A stretch of DNA of 64,000 nucleotides from Variovorax dokdonensis (GCF_030316895.1 NZ_JASZYV010000001.1:248001-312000); one strand, 5' to 3'. Shown: positions 17,697-26,335, counted from the first letter of the stretch. The notes: generated by a model not told the origin, from the letters alone. Made by a program: numbers and translations.

Positions 17697-18392
17697 TCAG
17701 GAGGAAGCGGGCGAGAACTCGTACGCTGTGGCGGACAGGGCCAGGCTGTAGCGGTGGCGTTCTGTGCCTTGGGCCGCGCCCATGTCGACCAGTGCGCGGT
17801 CGCTCAGTTCGTTCTCGCCAAGCGCCTGCAGCGAGGCGGGATCGTAGGCGCAGACGACGAGCACCCAGTCCGCGACCTTGTCGGCTAGGCCGCGCATCTT
17901 CTGTTCGGTCGTCGACGGGAGCGCAGGTGTCTCGTGCCGAAGCAGGTGCAGCCCTGCCATGCCCGGCTGCATCCACAATTTCTGGCCCAACCTCCTCACG
18001 GCGGCGCGCAGCGATTCGGCGCGGCCCGGCGCGGGTGACAGGCGAATGGTCAGCGCCTGGCGCGATGTGAGTACGCCGTGGCTTTCAAGAACGCGACATT
18101 GGCTGCGGACCATGTTGCGGTGAAGGGGCATCATGCGCGTGGACCATGCGGAGGGCGCGTTCAATCGCGCGGCGTATGGCTCAGACGAAAGCACAGCGTG
18201 GTCTTCGAGTTCGTAGATGACGAACACGCCTTCCTCGTTTTCCGCGCTGCTCCAGCGCGAGGCGCGCCTGAACCCCGGGATCGACAAGCGTTCGGGGAAA
18301 TGCTCGTGCGCGTGCCAATGCTCGAAGTCGGCACGGGCGTCGGGCGCCATGTCCCACCACATGGCCAGTGCGGCCTTGCCCAGAAGCGACAT
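17697..18392 (-). CDS. EthD/DUF4286-like protein of unknown function
   Basis: A 231-residue protein that starts with MSLLGKAALAMWWD. The stretch WHAHEHFPERLSIPGFRRAS (about 26-45) resembles the conserved histidine/glutamate region of EthD and DUF4286 proteins, which form dimeric alpha-beta barrels; the second half may be a diverged repeat of the same fold. No catalytic function can be assigned. It begins eight bases after the stop of the TRAP binding-protein gene, so the two are likely one transcript. The start is fixed by that spacing, because longer frames overlap the TRAP gene out of register. Confidence 0.7.
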   Translation of the reverse strand: MSLLGKAALAMWWDMAPDARADFEHWHAHEHFPERLSIPGFRRASRWSSAENEEGVFVIYELEDHAVLSSEPYAARLNAPSAWSTRMMPLHRNMVRSQCRVLESHGVLTSRQALTIRLSPAPGRAESLRAAVRRLGQKLWMQPGMAGLHLLRHETPALPSTTEQKMRGLADKVADWVLVVCAYDPASLQALGENELSDRALVDMGAAQGTERHRYSLALSATAYEFSPASS

Positions 18393-18400
18393 CCGAACTC

Positions 18401-19429
18401 CTACTTGCTGGCAGTGCGCAGGCGCGCCAGTTCGGCGCTGACCTGCTGGAACGTGGCATCGCCCACTTCCTTGGAGAACTTGTCGGTGACCGGCTGAACC
18501 TTCTCGCGAAGCCGTGCGACCTCGGCCGGACTGACTTCGTTGACCTGCATGCTCTTCTTCAAGGTTTCCACCGACTGGCCTTCCTTGGCTGCGGTGACCT
18601 TGCGCTCTTCCTGCTTGGCTTCTTCGGCAGCAGCGCGGATCACGTTGCGTTCGGCGTCGGACATGGAGTCCCAGGTCTTCTTGCTCATCATGAACGGCAT
18701 GCCGGTGTAGACATGGCGCGTCAGCGAGAGGTACTTCTGGACTTCCGCGAACTTGGCGGACTCGATCACCGCGACGGGATTGTCCTGTCCGTCGATGGCC
18801 TTGGACTCCAGCGCGCCGTAGACCTCTCCGAAGGTCATCGGAACGGGGTTGGCCCCGAGGGTGGTGAACAGGTCGATGAAGATCGGCGAGGCGATCACCC
18901 GGATCTTGAGACCCTGCAAGTCCTCGGCCTTGGTGATCGGCCTCTTGCTGTTCGTCATGTTGCGAAAACCCAGGTCCCAGATGCCCAGGCCGATCACGCC
19001 GTGTGCCGACAAGTCGTCGAGCAAGCCTTTGCCGACCGGGCCATCGGCGATTGCGTAGGCCTCCTTGGCGTCGTTGAACAGGAAGGGCAGGTCGAAGACC
19101 ATGAAACGCTTGTCGATGGAGGCGACCAGGCCGGTGGCCATGGATGTGAAGTCGAGCGTGCCTCCGCGCACGGCCGACAGGTTCTGCGGATCGCTGCCCA
19201 ATACCGCGTTGGGGAACAGCGTGACCTTCATCTTGCCGCCGCTCTTTTGCGCCACGGCGTCCGCGAACTTCTGGGCACCGACGCCCAGGGGATGCTCCTT
19301 GGCCAGGCTGAAGGCGAAGCGCAGGTTGCGCTCCTTGATCTCCTGGGCGTGCAGGGACGACGCGCCCAGTACGGTCAGTGCGCCAAGCGCAGCCACGAGT
19401 GCGCGGCGAACGGGGTTGCGGAAGTTCAT
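18401..19429 (-). CDS. TRAP transporter substrate-binding protein, DctP family
   Basis: This 342-residue periplasmic binding protein has a Sec signal peptide (RRALVAALGALTVL..., cleavage near LHAQ, residue 27) and the DctP core, including DFTSMATGL and the GLKIRV-x-P-x-F region that contacts the carboxylate of the ligand. It captures an organic acid for a tripartite ATP-independent transporter. No DctQ or DctM membrane subunits lie nearby, so it is an orphan that must use permeases encoded elsewhere. AAGGAGAC precedes the ATG at 19429. It is divergent from an IclR regulator, which probably controls it. Confidence 0.93.
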   Translation of the reverse strand: MNFRNPVRRALVAALGALTVLGASSLHAQEIKERNLRFAFSLAKEHPLGVGAQKFADAVAQKSGGKMKVTLFPNAVLGSDPQNLSAVRGGTLDFTSMATGLVASIDKRFMVFDLPFLFNDAKEAYAIADGPVGKGLLDDLSAHGVIGLGIWDLGFRNMTNSKRPITKAEDLQGLKIRVIASPIFIDLFTTLGANPVPMTFGEVYGALESKAIDGQDNPVAVIESAKFAEVQKYLSLTRHVYTGMPFMMSKKTWDSMSDAERNVIRAAAEEAKQEERKVTAAKEGQSVETLKKSMQVNEVSPAEVARLREKVQPVTDKFSKEVGDATFQQVSAELARLRTASK

Positions 19430-19501
19430 GTGTCTCCTTCGGTTCTCTGGCAATGCAATCGGCAGCCCTCCGGCGCCGCGGAGCGCGATGATGCATGAAT
19501 A

Positions 19502-19516
19502 TTGAATGTCATTCAA
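19502..19516. promoter_or_regulatory. Palindromic operator candidate between TRAP and IclR genes
   Basis: TTGAATGTCATTCAA is a perfect 7-1-7 palindrome in the divergent promoter region, 73 bases before the TRAP start and 51 before the IclR start. A related half-site pair (CATTCA then TGAA) follows at about 19528-19542. IclR-family regulators typically bind palindromes of this size and often repress themselves and the divergent gene. Confidence 0.55.
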
Positions 19517-19566
19517 GTTTCAGATAGCATTCAAAAAATGAACGATCACAAAGGTGGGGCACGCGC

Positions 19567-20400
19567 ATGAGCGGAGCAATGGAAAAGTCGCTGGCGATAC
19601 TGGAGTACCTGATCGACTACCCCGACGGCACCAGCCTGGTTCAGATCTCGACCGACCTGAATCAGCTGCGCAGCGGTTGCCACCGAACCCTGCATGAGTT
19701 GATCAAGTACGGATACGTGCGGCAGCTGCCACAGCGCGGCGACTACGCATTGACGACCAAGCTCGCTTCGATGGGGCTGACTTTCCTCAGTAAATCCGGG
19801 GTTGTGGACATTGCACAGCCGGTGATCGCGCGGTTGGCCCAGACGACGGAGGAGCTGGTGAGGCTGGCCATCGTCGATGGCGAGCGACTCACGCTCGTCG
19901 CCAAAGCCCAGGGGGCACGGTCAGGGCTGCTCTACGACCCCGACATGGGGATCGACCTGCGTCTGTCGTGCAGTGCGGCCGGCCAGGCATGGCTGATGAC
20001 GTTGCCCGAGGACACGGCCATCGAATATGTGAGCCACCAAGGCATGGGCGATCCCAAGAACTACGGGCCCAACGCGCCCACGTCGATCAAGGCATTGCTG
20101 AAGGTGCTCGACCAGCATCGCAAGCGCGGCTACAGCATCATCCAGGACGTGTACGCGCCAGGCATGAGTTCGATGGCGGCGCCCGTTCGACGCGCGGGCG
20201 AGCCGGCGACGGGCGTGATCATCGTGGCCGGACCTTCCCAGCGCCTGACGCTGGAGCGCATGCAGAAGTTCGGCCCCGATCTTCTTGCCGCTGCGGAAGA
20301 ACTGGCCATGACCGGCAGCGCCTCGCCGCTGTTGAAGTCCGCCAACGTGGGAACGTGGGGCAACGTGGCCGACAAGCCGGCGCAGCGCAAGCGCGGATGA
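19567..20400 (+). CDS. IclR-family transcriptional regulator
   Basis: A 277-residue regulator with an N-terminal winged helix-turn-helix (about 5-60, ISTDLNQLRSGCHRTLHEL) and the C-terminal IclR effector-binding domain (about 75-250). The ligand-pocket region contains YDPDMGIDLRLSCSAAGQAW. Family members sense small organic acids or aromatics. Divergent placement next to the TRAP binding protein, with a palindrome between them, suggests it controls uptake of the acid that transporter carries. Confidence 0.93.
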   Translation: MSGAMEKSLAILEYLIDYPDGTSLVQISTDLNQLRSGCHRTLHELIKYGYVRQLPQRGDYALTTKLASMGLTFLSKSGVVDIAQPVIARLAQTTEELVRLAIVDGERLTLVAKAQGARSGLLYDPDMGIDLRLSCSAAGQAWLMTLPEDTAIEYVSHQGMGDPKNYGPNAPTSIKALLKVLDQHRKRGYSIIQDVYAPGMSSMAAPVRRAGEPATGVIIVAGPSQRLTLERMQKFGPDLLAAAEELAMTGSASPLLKSANVGTWGNVADKPAQRKRG

Positions 20401-20420
20401 ATTGGATCCCCGGCTGTTCC

Positions 20421-20621
20421 TTACTTGCCGTCGTCGTTCGATAGTCGGCCCTGAACGTAGCGCTGAGTGGCCAACTCCACTTCCGGCAGGTTCTCATGGA
20501 GCCGCTTGAGCAGTGCGAGCAGCAATTCCCGTTCGCTCTCGCTCAGTACGGAAAGCAGGGCGCGTTCTCGCTCGCTGCCCCTGGAGGCCAACGATGGCAG
20601 ATTGAGGATTGCCACGCTCAC
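20421..20621 (-). pseudogene. MarR-like C-terminal fragment
   Basis: A 66-residue frame with a GTG start whose second half (LSESERELLLALLKRLHENL) looks like the C-terminal dimerisation helix of MarR-family regulators. The winged helix-turn-helix is missing. It is probably a remnant of a larger gene disrupted when the accessory block formed, though a short intact protein cannot be excluded. Confidence 0.4.
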
Positions 20622-20665
20622 CTAAGGGACTTCGCCGGGAGTTCGCCTTGAATCCGACACCGGCA

Positions 20666-20693
20666 CCGTACCCGGAACCGGTTCCGGGTACGG
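20666..20693. repeat. 28-bp perfect palindrome
   Basis: CCGTACCCGGAACC is followed at once by its exact reverse complement, giving an uninterrupted 14+14 inverted repeat with no loop. No T-tract follows, so it is a poor terminator. It sits at the edge of the accessory block, just before the phage-gene remnant, and could be a dimer-protein operator or a recombination or replication site. Confidence 0.7.
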
Positions 20694-20743
20694 AACCAGT
20701 GTAAGGAAATTAACCCCCCCAAGTAGTACCCCGCGGGTGTTCT

Positions 20744-21283
20744 GTGGTGTCTCAGGAGAAGAACGTCGCCATCGAACACATCTCCGCGGCTCTCCGTGCC
20801 AAGGGCATGGCCGATGTCAATTCCGGCCACCCTAACTTCCGTGTGCTCGTTGACAAGGGCGTTCCGCTTGATACCTTCGAGGGCGCCGCCGACACGTGCA
20901 TGAAGGCCGCGCCCCCCAAGGGTTTCAACTAAATGCTGGGCATCGTGAAGCGCCAGCTCTTCCAAGCCGGTGCCATCGAGGCGGCCGCGGGCATGCCCTT
21001 GAACTCCTGGGACCATTCGCGCTTGACCATCGAGGCCAAGAGCATCGAGCTGGGGCTGGGCAAGTGGGACGAGACAGATCTGAGCGTAAGCCGCGAGGCG
21101 TTCGATGCGTACACTCGGCGCGTGCGCCGCGCTGTGGGAGAAGGCGGCATCACGCCCCCCCCTGGGCTAACCGTCAGGACGCGCACTGCCGAGGTAGGCA
21201 CGGGGGGCGGCCCTGCAAGGTTCGAGTTGTACGCGCGCGCACGCGAGGCAAAGATGTCCTCACTGGGCCGGAACCTTGTGTGA
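20744..21283 (+). pseudogene. Prophage replication-protein remnant with an internal stop
   Basis: Two consecutive frames in the same register are separated only by a TAA at 20930-20932. The first reads VLVDKGVPLDTFEGAADTCM ... APPKGFN and the second MLGIVKRQLFQAGAIEAAA. Joined as ...KGFN-x-MLGIVKRQ... they look like the C-terminal helical part of phage replication organiser proteins common in betaproteobacterial prophages. A TAC or TAT to TAA change would explain the stop. The N-terminal DNA-binding part is absent and the final 60 residues look degenerate. Confidence 0.5.
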
Positions 21284-21437
21284 GCCGTGCAGGAGTTGGC
21301 GGCCAGTACACCAGGCCCACAAGGGTCCAAAGAAGCCATCAACACGCTGCCAGGGCCCGCGTCCGCGGCTCAAAAACGCTCCCGGAGCGATCCACGCAGG
21401 CGTGGCATGCTTCATAGTCCTGAGCCCCACCCGAGCG

Positions 21438-22190
21438 ATGATGGCAACGTTTCTTGAAGCCCCCAACGATTCCACCCTGCGAGGCTACCTCTCGCTCGAG
21501 GCGGAGGCCATTCCTGCTCAGGTGCGAATGCAGTTCGCCGAGAATCTGAGCCAGGCAAAGGCAGCGTCAGAAACTGTGACGACTCGGTTTTTTGACTGGG
21601 CTTGGCCAGACGAATTCGATGACTCACGCATTGCAACGATCGCCTTATGGGTCAGAGCGATGACGGCTTTTCAAGGAGCAGTCATCTTGGTGGAGCGGGG
21701 CCTAGTCGCAGAAGCGCAGGTCTTGATTCGCACGGGCGCGGAGTGCCTATTCTTCAGTGGGGCGTTGTTCAGGGAGCCCGGGTTGCTCGCCAGCATGCAT
21801 GCAAATGACGAGCGGCACCGCCGTACTCAGGCGAACGCCATCGTTCGGGATGGGCGACTCTTGGCGCGAATCTCAGAAAGAAATGCTGAGTTCTTGCATC
21901 AGCTTGCGGCGGCGCCCGACGGAGGTATTTCAACCCTGACAGCAGAGAGGGCCGCACACGTCGCGGGCATGGATGACCTGTACCAGTTTGCGTTTCGTGG
22001 CTACTCATTTACTGCCGGGCACGCCACACTTCGCAGCCTTGAGTTCGTGACCATCGAGGACGGCGACAACTCGGGCATCGTTTTCGGACCGACCTTCGCC
22101 CATGTAGGCCAAACGCTGGACACAGCCGCGACCTTCTTCCAGGCTGCTGACGCTCTCCTGCAGAGTTTGATTTCCGGGTGGGGAGGTTAG
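21438..22190 (+). CDS. DUF5677-like protein
   Basis: A protein of about 250 residues, mostly helical, starting at ATG 21438 or 21441. The segment ERGLVAEAQVLIRTGAECLF (about 80-99) followed by an ERHRRTQA helix resembles the DUF5677 family, whose members occur in mobile and defence-rich regions and have no firm biochemical role. Codon use is less biased than in the flanking core genes. No partner gene is directly adjacent. Confidence 0.65.
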   Translation: MMATFLEAPNDSTLRGYLSLEAEAIPAQVRMQFAENLSQAKAASETVTTRFFDWAWPDEFDDSRIATIALWVRAMTAFQGAVILVERGLVAEAQVLIRTGAECLFFSGALFREPGLLASMHANDERHRRTQANAIVRDGRLLARISERNAEFLHQLAAAPDGGISTLTAERAAHVAGMDDLYQFAFRGYSFTAGHATLRSLEFVTIEDGDNSGIVFGPTFAHVGQTLDTAATFFQAADALLQSLISGWGG

Positions 22191-22338
22191 ACCCAGGCGT
22201 GATTGAGGACATGACCCGCGCAAACACGCGCGAGCCGCACATTGAGATGAAAACTACGCGCGCACGCGCGAGGTTGTCACGGCACCAACTTGGCCTTGGG
22301 CCGAAAAAAGGCGCTGAATCCGTTCTGCCCGGCAGGTC

Positions 22339-22551
22339 TCAATGCGGCCTCATTTCCCCATCCAGATAGGCGCAATTCGGCATTGCGGTCTCGGTGGGCG
22401 TAAGCCAATAGGATTCCACGGACCCCCCGCAGGCGAAACCTGGTGGCAACTTTGCGTAGTACCTCACTTCACCAGTCTCGCGGTCCAGTTGTCGGCGGTA
22501 CCACGGCGCCGGATGGCGGCGGTCGATGCGGCGGAAAAGGGCGTCGGCCAT
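22339..22551 (-). CDS. Small hypothetical protein
   Basis: A 70-residue frame with a balanced composition (MADALFRRIDRRHPAPWYRR at the N-terminus, then DRETGEVRYYAKLPPGF). It resembles no family I recognise. There is no clear ribosome-binding site, and the opposite strand also holds a short frame, so its reality is uncertain. It lies in the accessory block. Confidence 0.3.
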   Translation of the reverse strand: MADALFRRIDRRHPAPWYRRQLDRETGEVRYYAKLPPGFACGGSVESYWLTPTETAMPNCAYLDGEMRPH

Positions 22552-22793
22552 AACGCAATCGTAGCCGTGAAGATTGGTCTGTGACGGTGGACTGTGCCAA
22601 GCGCGAATCGGTTCGGGCCCATATTCGAGTCATGGTGAGGACCCTGCCGCGTCAATACAAGTATCCGCCAGATCGGCAGGAAGAGGCGACCGAGGCGGTG
22701 CTGAGGCAGGCCGAGTCTCTATCGGCTGAGTGGACATAGCCAGCAGGTACAGGTCCAAGCGGCCTGCTTGACGGACGGCGAAGCGAGCTCTTG

Positions 22794-23045
22794 CTATTCG
22801 ACGATGGTCTTGAGGTTGGCCGGTCGCTTGTGCACTTCTGGAGCGTTCTTCCCATGTTCTACCCGACGTGCCCACACCACCAGCGGGCTGTGCTCCGTGC
22901 GAGCATCCTCAGCCCTCTTTTCCTCGGCGAATGCCTTGTACAGCTTAGCGCGGCCGTCGAGGGTAGGCCTCGGCGAACGGCCGGCATTTACGTTCGACCT
23001 CTTCGACAACAGGTACTGATCAAATATCCCCACACCGATCTCCAT
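22794..23045 (-). CDS. Small protein coupled to the Ntn-hydrolase-like gene
   Basis: An 83-residue, highly charged protein (middle part DGRAKLYKAFAEEKRAEDAR). I recognise no domain. Its ATG overlaps the stop codon of the upstream proteasome-like gene by one base (TAATG), which strongly suggests coupled translation and a shared function. No signal peptide or membrane segment is visible. Confidence 0.55.
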   Translation of the reverse strand: MEIGVGIFDQYLLSKRSNVNAGRSPRPTLDGRAKLYKAFAEEKRAEDARTEHSPLVVWARRVEHGKNAPEVHKRPANLKTIVE

Positions 23046-24319
23046 TAGTCGAATGATTTGTTGAGTCTCGCGGCGAATCGCAAGTTCAAGTCCGGATCAA
23101 AGTAATGTTTCCGCTTAATCCAGACCAAACCTTCACCTTTCGTGATCGCCGCCACATCAATCGGCCCGCCGACGGTCTCAGACGCAGAGGTTACGCGCTC
23201 CTTCAAGGATTGCAAACCCAGAAGTGACTCGGCCAAGTGCGCCATTTCACCCACGCTCAAACTTTGCAGCACTCCCACCAGCGGGTTGAAGTTCTCCTGC
23301 CAGTTCGCCTTCTTCCATTCCATAGTGAAGGATTCATGGCACGACGCCGAAATCTCCTGCTTCAAGTCCGGGGGAACTCCGATGCCCTTTGCGTCGAGTT
23401 TGCTGAACACGTCGGCAATAGCGCTTCTGCTCTTTTCGTTAATTATGAGTTCCAGCGATTGACCGAACCCGTCTGTGAACATGTCGATCATCGACGATTG
23501 CGCTAACGGCTGAATCATCGCGATGCTGGTATGAGTGACTTCAAAGTTGCCGGCCGAGGTGAAGTAAAGCTCATCGCCAACATGCCCAAACACCTCCAGT
23601 CGGGTGAAGGCAGGGAAAATCTGTGTGTCTCCGTATCCCGTGACTGCTATCCCGGACCTGCCCGGCAGAACCATTTCCGGAAGGTTGTAGCGCAATTTGT
23701 GACCCAGCGCTGCAATGTGTGCTGAGTCGATTGGCTCCAGAATGGGCTCCGCGTTGATCTGGTTTTGAGCCCGTTGCACCCATGGGCCTAGGTTGGCGAG
23801 CAACTCGTCCAATCGCCCCTGAGAGAGGGGCGCTGCGACGCCGCGTCGATCAAGGGTGGTCTCCAGTGCTTCGGCTTGCTCCTTCCAGAGCCTTTTGCGA
23901 TCCGCAAGCGGGATCGAAAGATCCTCGAGTCCCGGTGCATTGCTCGCGATGTGCTTCGTTATCTCGACAAGGGCGTTGTCGAATTGATCTTCAACCCATC
24001 CTGCCCGGAGGGGCGCCGGAAACAGAACGTCGTTGCCATCGAGGAAGGCCGCAAGTGCGGTTGCATACTCGTCGAGCTGGGAAAAGGAAGTCGTACTCAG
24101 GTGCTGTCGAAAGAGCTTTAGCACGATCTCCCAAGGGACTTGATCAATGCTCGCGGATCCGTAGATGGCCGCGGCGACTGACCCGAGCTTCGTCAACTCG
24201 AAGATCTTGTTTGCCGTCTTGGAGTACCTGGGGTGGTCGCCGCCCCCGGATGTCGTGACGGCGCTGTCCGCTCCAAGAACGACTGCTCGCTTATTGAGGA
24301 TCAATACCTCACTCGTCAT
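23045..24319 (-). CDS. Proteasome-like Ntn-hydrolase candidate
   Basis: The N-terminus of this 424-residue protein, TSEVLILNKRAVVLGADSAV after the initiator Met, lines up with the start of HslV and proteasome beta subunits. Thr1 would be the nucleophile, Asp17 is in the canonical place, and a Lys in TANKIFEL (about 37 after Met removal) fits the catalytic lysine with a short insertion. IYGSASIDQVPWE follows, like the next beta strands. The protein is about twice the size of HslV and its last 200 residues match nothing I know. There is no adjacent ATPase such as HslU, so it would be a stand-alone peptidase or amidase. The fold assignment is inference from motif spacing. Confidence 0.6.
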   Translation of the reverse strand: MTSEVLILNKRAVVLGADSAVTTSGGGDHPRYSKTANKIFELTKLGSVAAAIYGSASIDQVPWEIVLKLFRQHLSTTSFSQLDEYATALAAFLDGNDVLFPAPLRAGWVEDQFDNALVEITKHIASNAPGLEDLSIPLADRKRLWKEQAEALETTLDRRGVAAPLSQGRLDELLANLGPWVQRAQNQINAEPILEPIDSAHIAALGHKLRYNLPEMVLPGRSGIAVTGYGDTQIFPAFTRLEVFGHVGDELYFTSAGNFEVTHTSIAMIQPLAQSSMIDMFTDGFGQSLELIINEKSRSAIADVFSKLDAKGIGVPPDLKQEISASCHESFTMEWKKANWQENFNPLVGVLQSLSVGEMAHLAESLLGLQSLKERVTSASETVGGPIDVAAITKGEGLVWIKRKHYFDPDLNLRFAARLNKSFD

Positions 24320-24487
24320 TCAAAGCCTCACTTTGTCCAGTAGCAGATTGTCACAGCACTGGGGTCGTGGCCGCGTCTCGTAAACGCCTACGGCCTCCCA
24401 GTCTTCGCGATAGGAGCTGCTTTGCCACCAGCGCCAACAAATACTCTTACATCCGCCGTCACATCGCTGGGCCAGAAGCGCCGAAAA

Positions 24488-24525
24488 GAGAAAAGCCCGC
24501 TACCTTTTTGATAGCGGGCTTTCCA
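24488..24525 (-). terminator. Rho-independent terminator after tRNA-Met
   Basis: An 11-bp perfect stem (AAAGCCCGCTA with TAGCGGGCTTT) around a 9-base loop is followed on the minus strand by a TTTTCTCTTTT tract. It lies about 25 bases downstream of the tRNA-Met gene. Confidence 0.85.
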
Positions 24526-24546
24526 GTAACCACGAGGGTTATCGTT

Positions 24547-24623
24547 TGGTGGCTCTTCACGGACTCGAACCGCGGACCTGTGGATTATGATTCCATCGCT
24601 CTAACCGACTGAGCTAAAGAGCC
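24547..24623 (-). tRNA. tRNA-Met (CAT anticodon)
   Basis: A 77-base cloverleaf on the minus strand with acceptor GGCTCTT paired to AAGAGCC, D-arm GCTCAGTCGGTTAGAGC, anticodon loop ATCATAA (anticodon CAT), T-loop GTTCGAGTC and encoded CCA. The shape fits an elongator tRNA-Met. The accessory block 20421-24540 ends beside its 3' end, a common integration site. I found no second copy of the 3' end at the block's other edge. Confidence 0.93.
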
Positions 24624-24681
24624 GAGCCCAAAATTATAACCCAGAAATTTCTGGGGCTCGCAACTGGGTGCACGTTGGCGC

Positions 24682-26199
24682 TCAACCGTTTCCTGCCGGC
24701 AGCTTTGCCAGTTCGTCGCTCACCAGCTTCACGATCAGCTTGTCCAGCGTCTGCACCGAATAGTTGCGCACGTCGTGCACGGTCTCGCGGCCGGGTCCGC
24801 TGGCGGGGTTTCGCGCATCTTGGTACGTCAGGAAAACGAAGCTGCCGCCCGTGTACTGGGCGATCTGGCGCTGCACATATTCCCCCTGCCGACGCAGGCC
24901 GCTCGCCCCTACGGAGAACACCTTGATGCCCTTTCCGAGCGCAGCCATCATGTCCTCGTCGTATTGCGGGCCCCCGTAGTCCAGGTGGGGCGGCGCATCG
25001 GCCAGCAGCACGACCAGGCGCGTGGCGCCCGGGCCGCGCCAGTCGATGTTGTGGAGCGTGTCGTGAAAGGCCTCGTTCATGGCCTCGGGGTAGTCGCCGC
25101 CGCCATCGGCACGCAGCGCATCGAGTGCCGACTGAAACCCTGCCAGGTCGTTCGAAAGGTCGTAACGGCGCAGCAGGAAGGCATCGCCGCGATCCCGGTA
25201 GGCGACCAGGCCGAAGCACAGGTCGGGGCGACTGGGCAGCCGCGCCACTTCGTCGGCAATGCTGCGCAGACTGGCGCGCAGCTTGCCGATCTCGTCGCCC
25301 ATCGAGCCGGTGGCGTCGACCAGGAAGACCAGGTCGAGCTGTGCGCGAGGCGGGGAGGGCGGGGCATCGAGGGTCAGTTCGACGGCGCTCTTCTGCCCGC
25401 GGGCAAGCACGGCGGTGGCCTCGCGACCGTTCTTTCGCGCGGCCACCTGATAGCGGGCGCTGCCCTGCGGATCGAATGCGAGTGGGTGGATCCAGGCGCG
25501 ACCGGCGCTGTCGGTGCGGGCCCACATGGCCGCGCCATTGTCGGCGCGCAGCGCGATTTCGGCGTCGGGCACGGCGATGCCGGCGGGCGTACGCACTTCG
25601 AGCAGGTAGCGCTCGCGCACGTTGCGCTCGCGGTGCGGCACCTGCGCGTATTTGCGCAGGAACTGCAGGTAGTCCGAGAAGTTGGCGTTGTCGTCGACCA
25701 TGCCGGCCGTCACGACCTCCTCTTGCCGTTGCCGTTCTGGCTTGCTGTCCGCGCCATGCGCGCGCTCGTCTGCAAAGGCGCTCGCGGCCGGGGCCGACGG
25801 GGCCGGAGCCGGCGTCGGGGCCGCGCTTCCCGAAGCGATTTCCTTGCGGCTTTCAAGCCTCGCGCCCTTTTCGAAGAGCGCGTCTCCTGCGCGATCCCGC
25901 CGCGGCATGCCGACCGGTGGCGCGGCTTCATCGACCGCCCTCGGCGCGCTCTGGCCGCCGGGCACCTCCACCATCCGGGCAGGCCGCATGCAATGGGTGG
26001 CCGAAGGCGCATTGAAATTCGGCGCCGTCTGCACGGCCATCGGCCAGGACGTCTGCCGCGCGGGCTGGGGCCAGCGCGTCTCGTGGGGCGCGACCACGTC
26101 GGCGGTTGCCATGCTGCCGGCACCGAGCAATGGCACGCACAACAGCGCGATCCATGGACGCAAGAGGCGTGAGTGGGGGCGGGGGCAAGGCAGATTCAT
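24682..26199 (-). CDS. Exported von Willebrand factor A domain protein
   Basis: A 505-residue protein with an N-terminal signal sequence (RLLRPWIALLCVPLLGAGSM) and a proline- and alanine-rich region to about 200. A beta-rich stretch follows that may be a carboxypeptidase-regulatory-like fold (EVRTPAGIAVPDAEIALRAD). Last is a vWA domain with the metal-ion site DATGSMGDE near 295-303. Such domains bind protein partners through a divalent cation, usually in the periplasm or at the cell surface. GGAG precedes the ATG at 26199. It is divergent from the ECF sigma operon, which may control it. Confidence 0.85.
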   Translation of the reverse strand: MNLPCPRPHSRLLRPWIALLCVPLLGAGSMATADVVAPHETRWPQPARQTSWPMAVQTAPNFNAPSATHCMRPARMVEVPGGQSAPRAVDEAAPPVGMPRRDRAGDALFEKGARLESRKEIASGSAAPTPAPAPSAPAASAFADERAHGADSKPERQRQEEVVTAGMVDDNANFSDYLQFLRKYAQVPHRERNVRERYLLEVRTPAGIAVPDAEIALRADNGAAMWARTDSAGRAWIHPLAFDPQGSARYQVAARKNGREATAVLARGQKSAVELTLDAPPSPPRAQLDLVFLVDATGSMGDEIGKLRASLRSIADEVARLPSRPDLCFGLVAYRDRGDAFLLRRYDLSNDLAGFQSALDALRADGGGDYPEAMNEAFHDTLHNIDWRGPGATRLVVLLADAPPHLDYGGPQYDEDMMAALGKGIKVFSVGASGLRRQGEYVQRQIAQYTGGSFVFLTYQDARNPASGPGRETVHDVRNYSVQTLDKLIVKLVSDELAKLPAGNG

Positions 26200-26335
26200 G
26201 GATAGGCTCCGGGGTTGTCGATGCCCACTGATACGGCCGTCGCCCTGCAGGCGGGTTGCGTCGGGCGAAAGAATTCGCCTCGGACTAACCCCGAGCTCGT
26301 CCTTGGTCCGTATCAGCTCAGGTGAAAATCCAACG

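Noticed and set aside
22630..22875. Short minus-strand frames after the 83-residue gene
   Set aside because: Ser-, Arg- and Pro-rich without ribosome-binding sites; they overlap the supported small gene in another frame.
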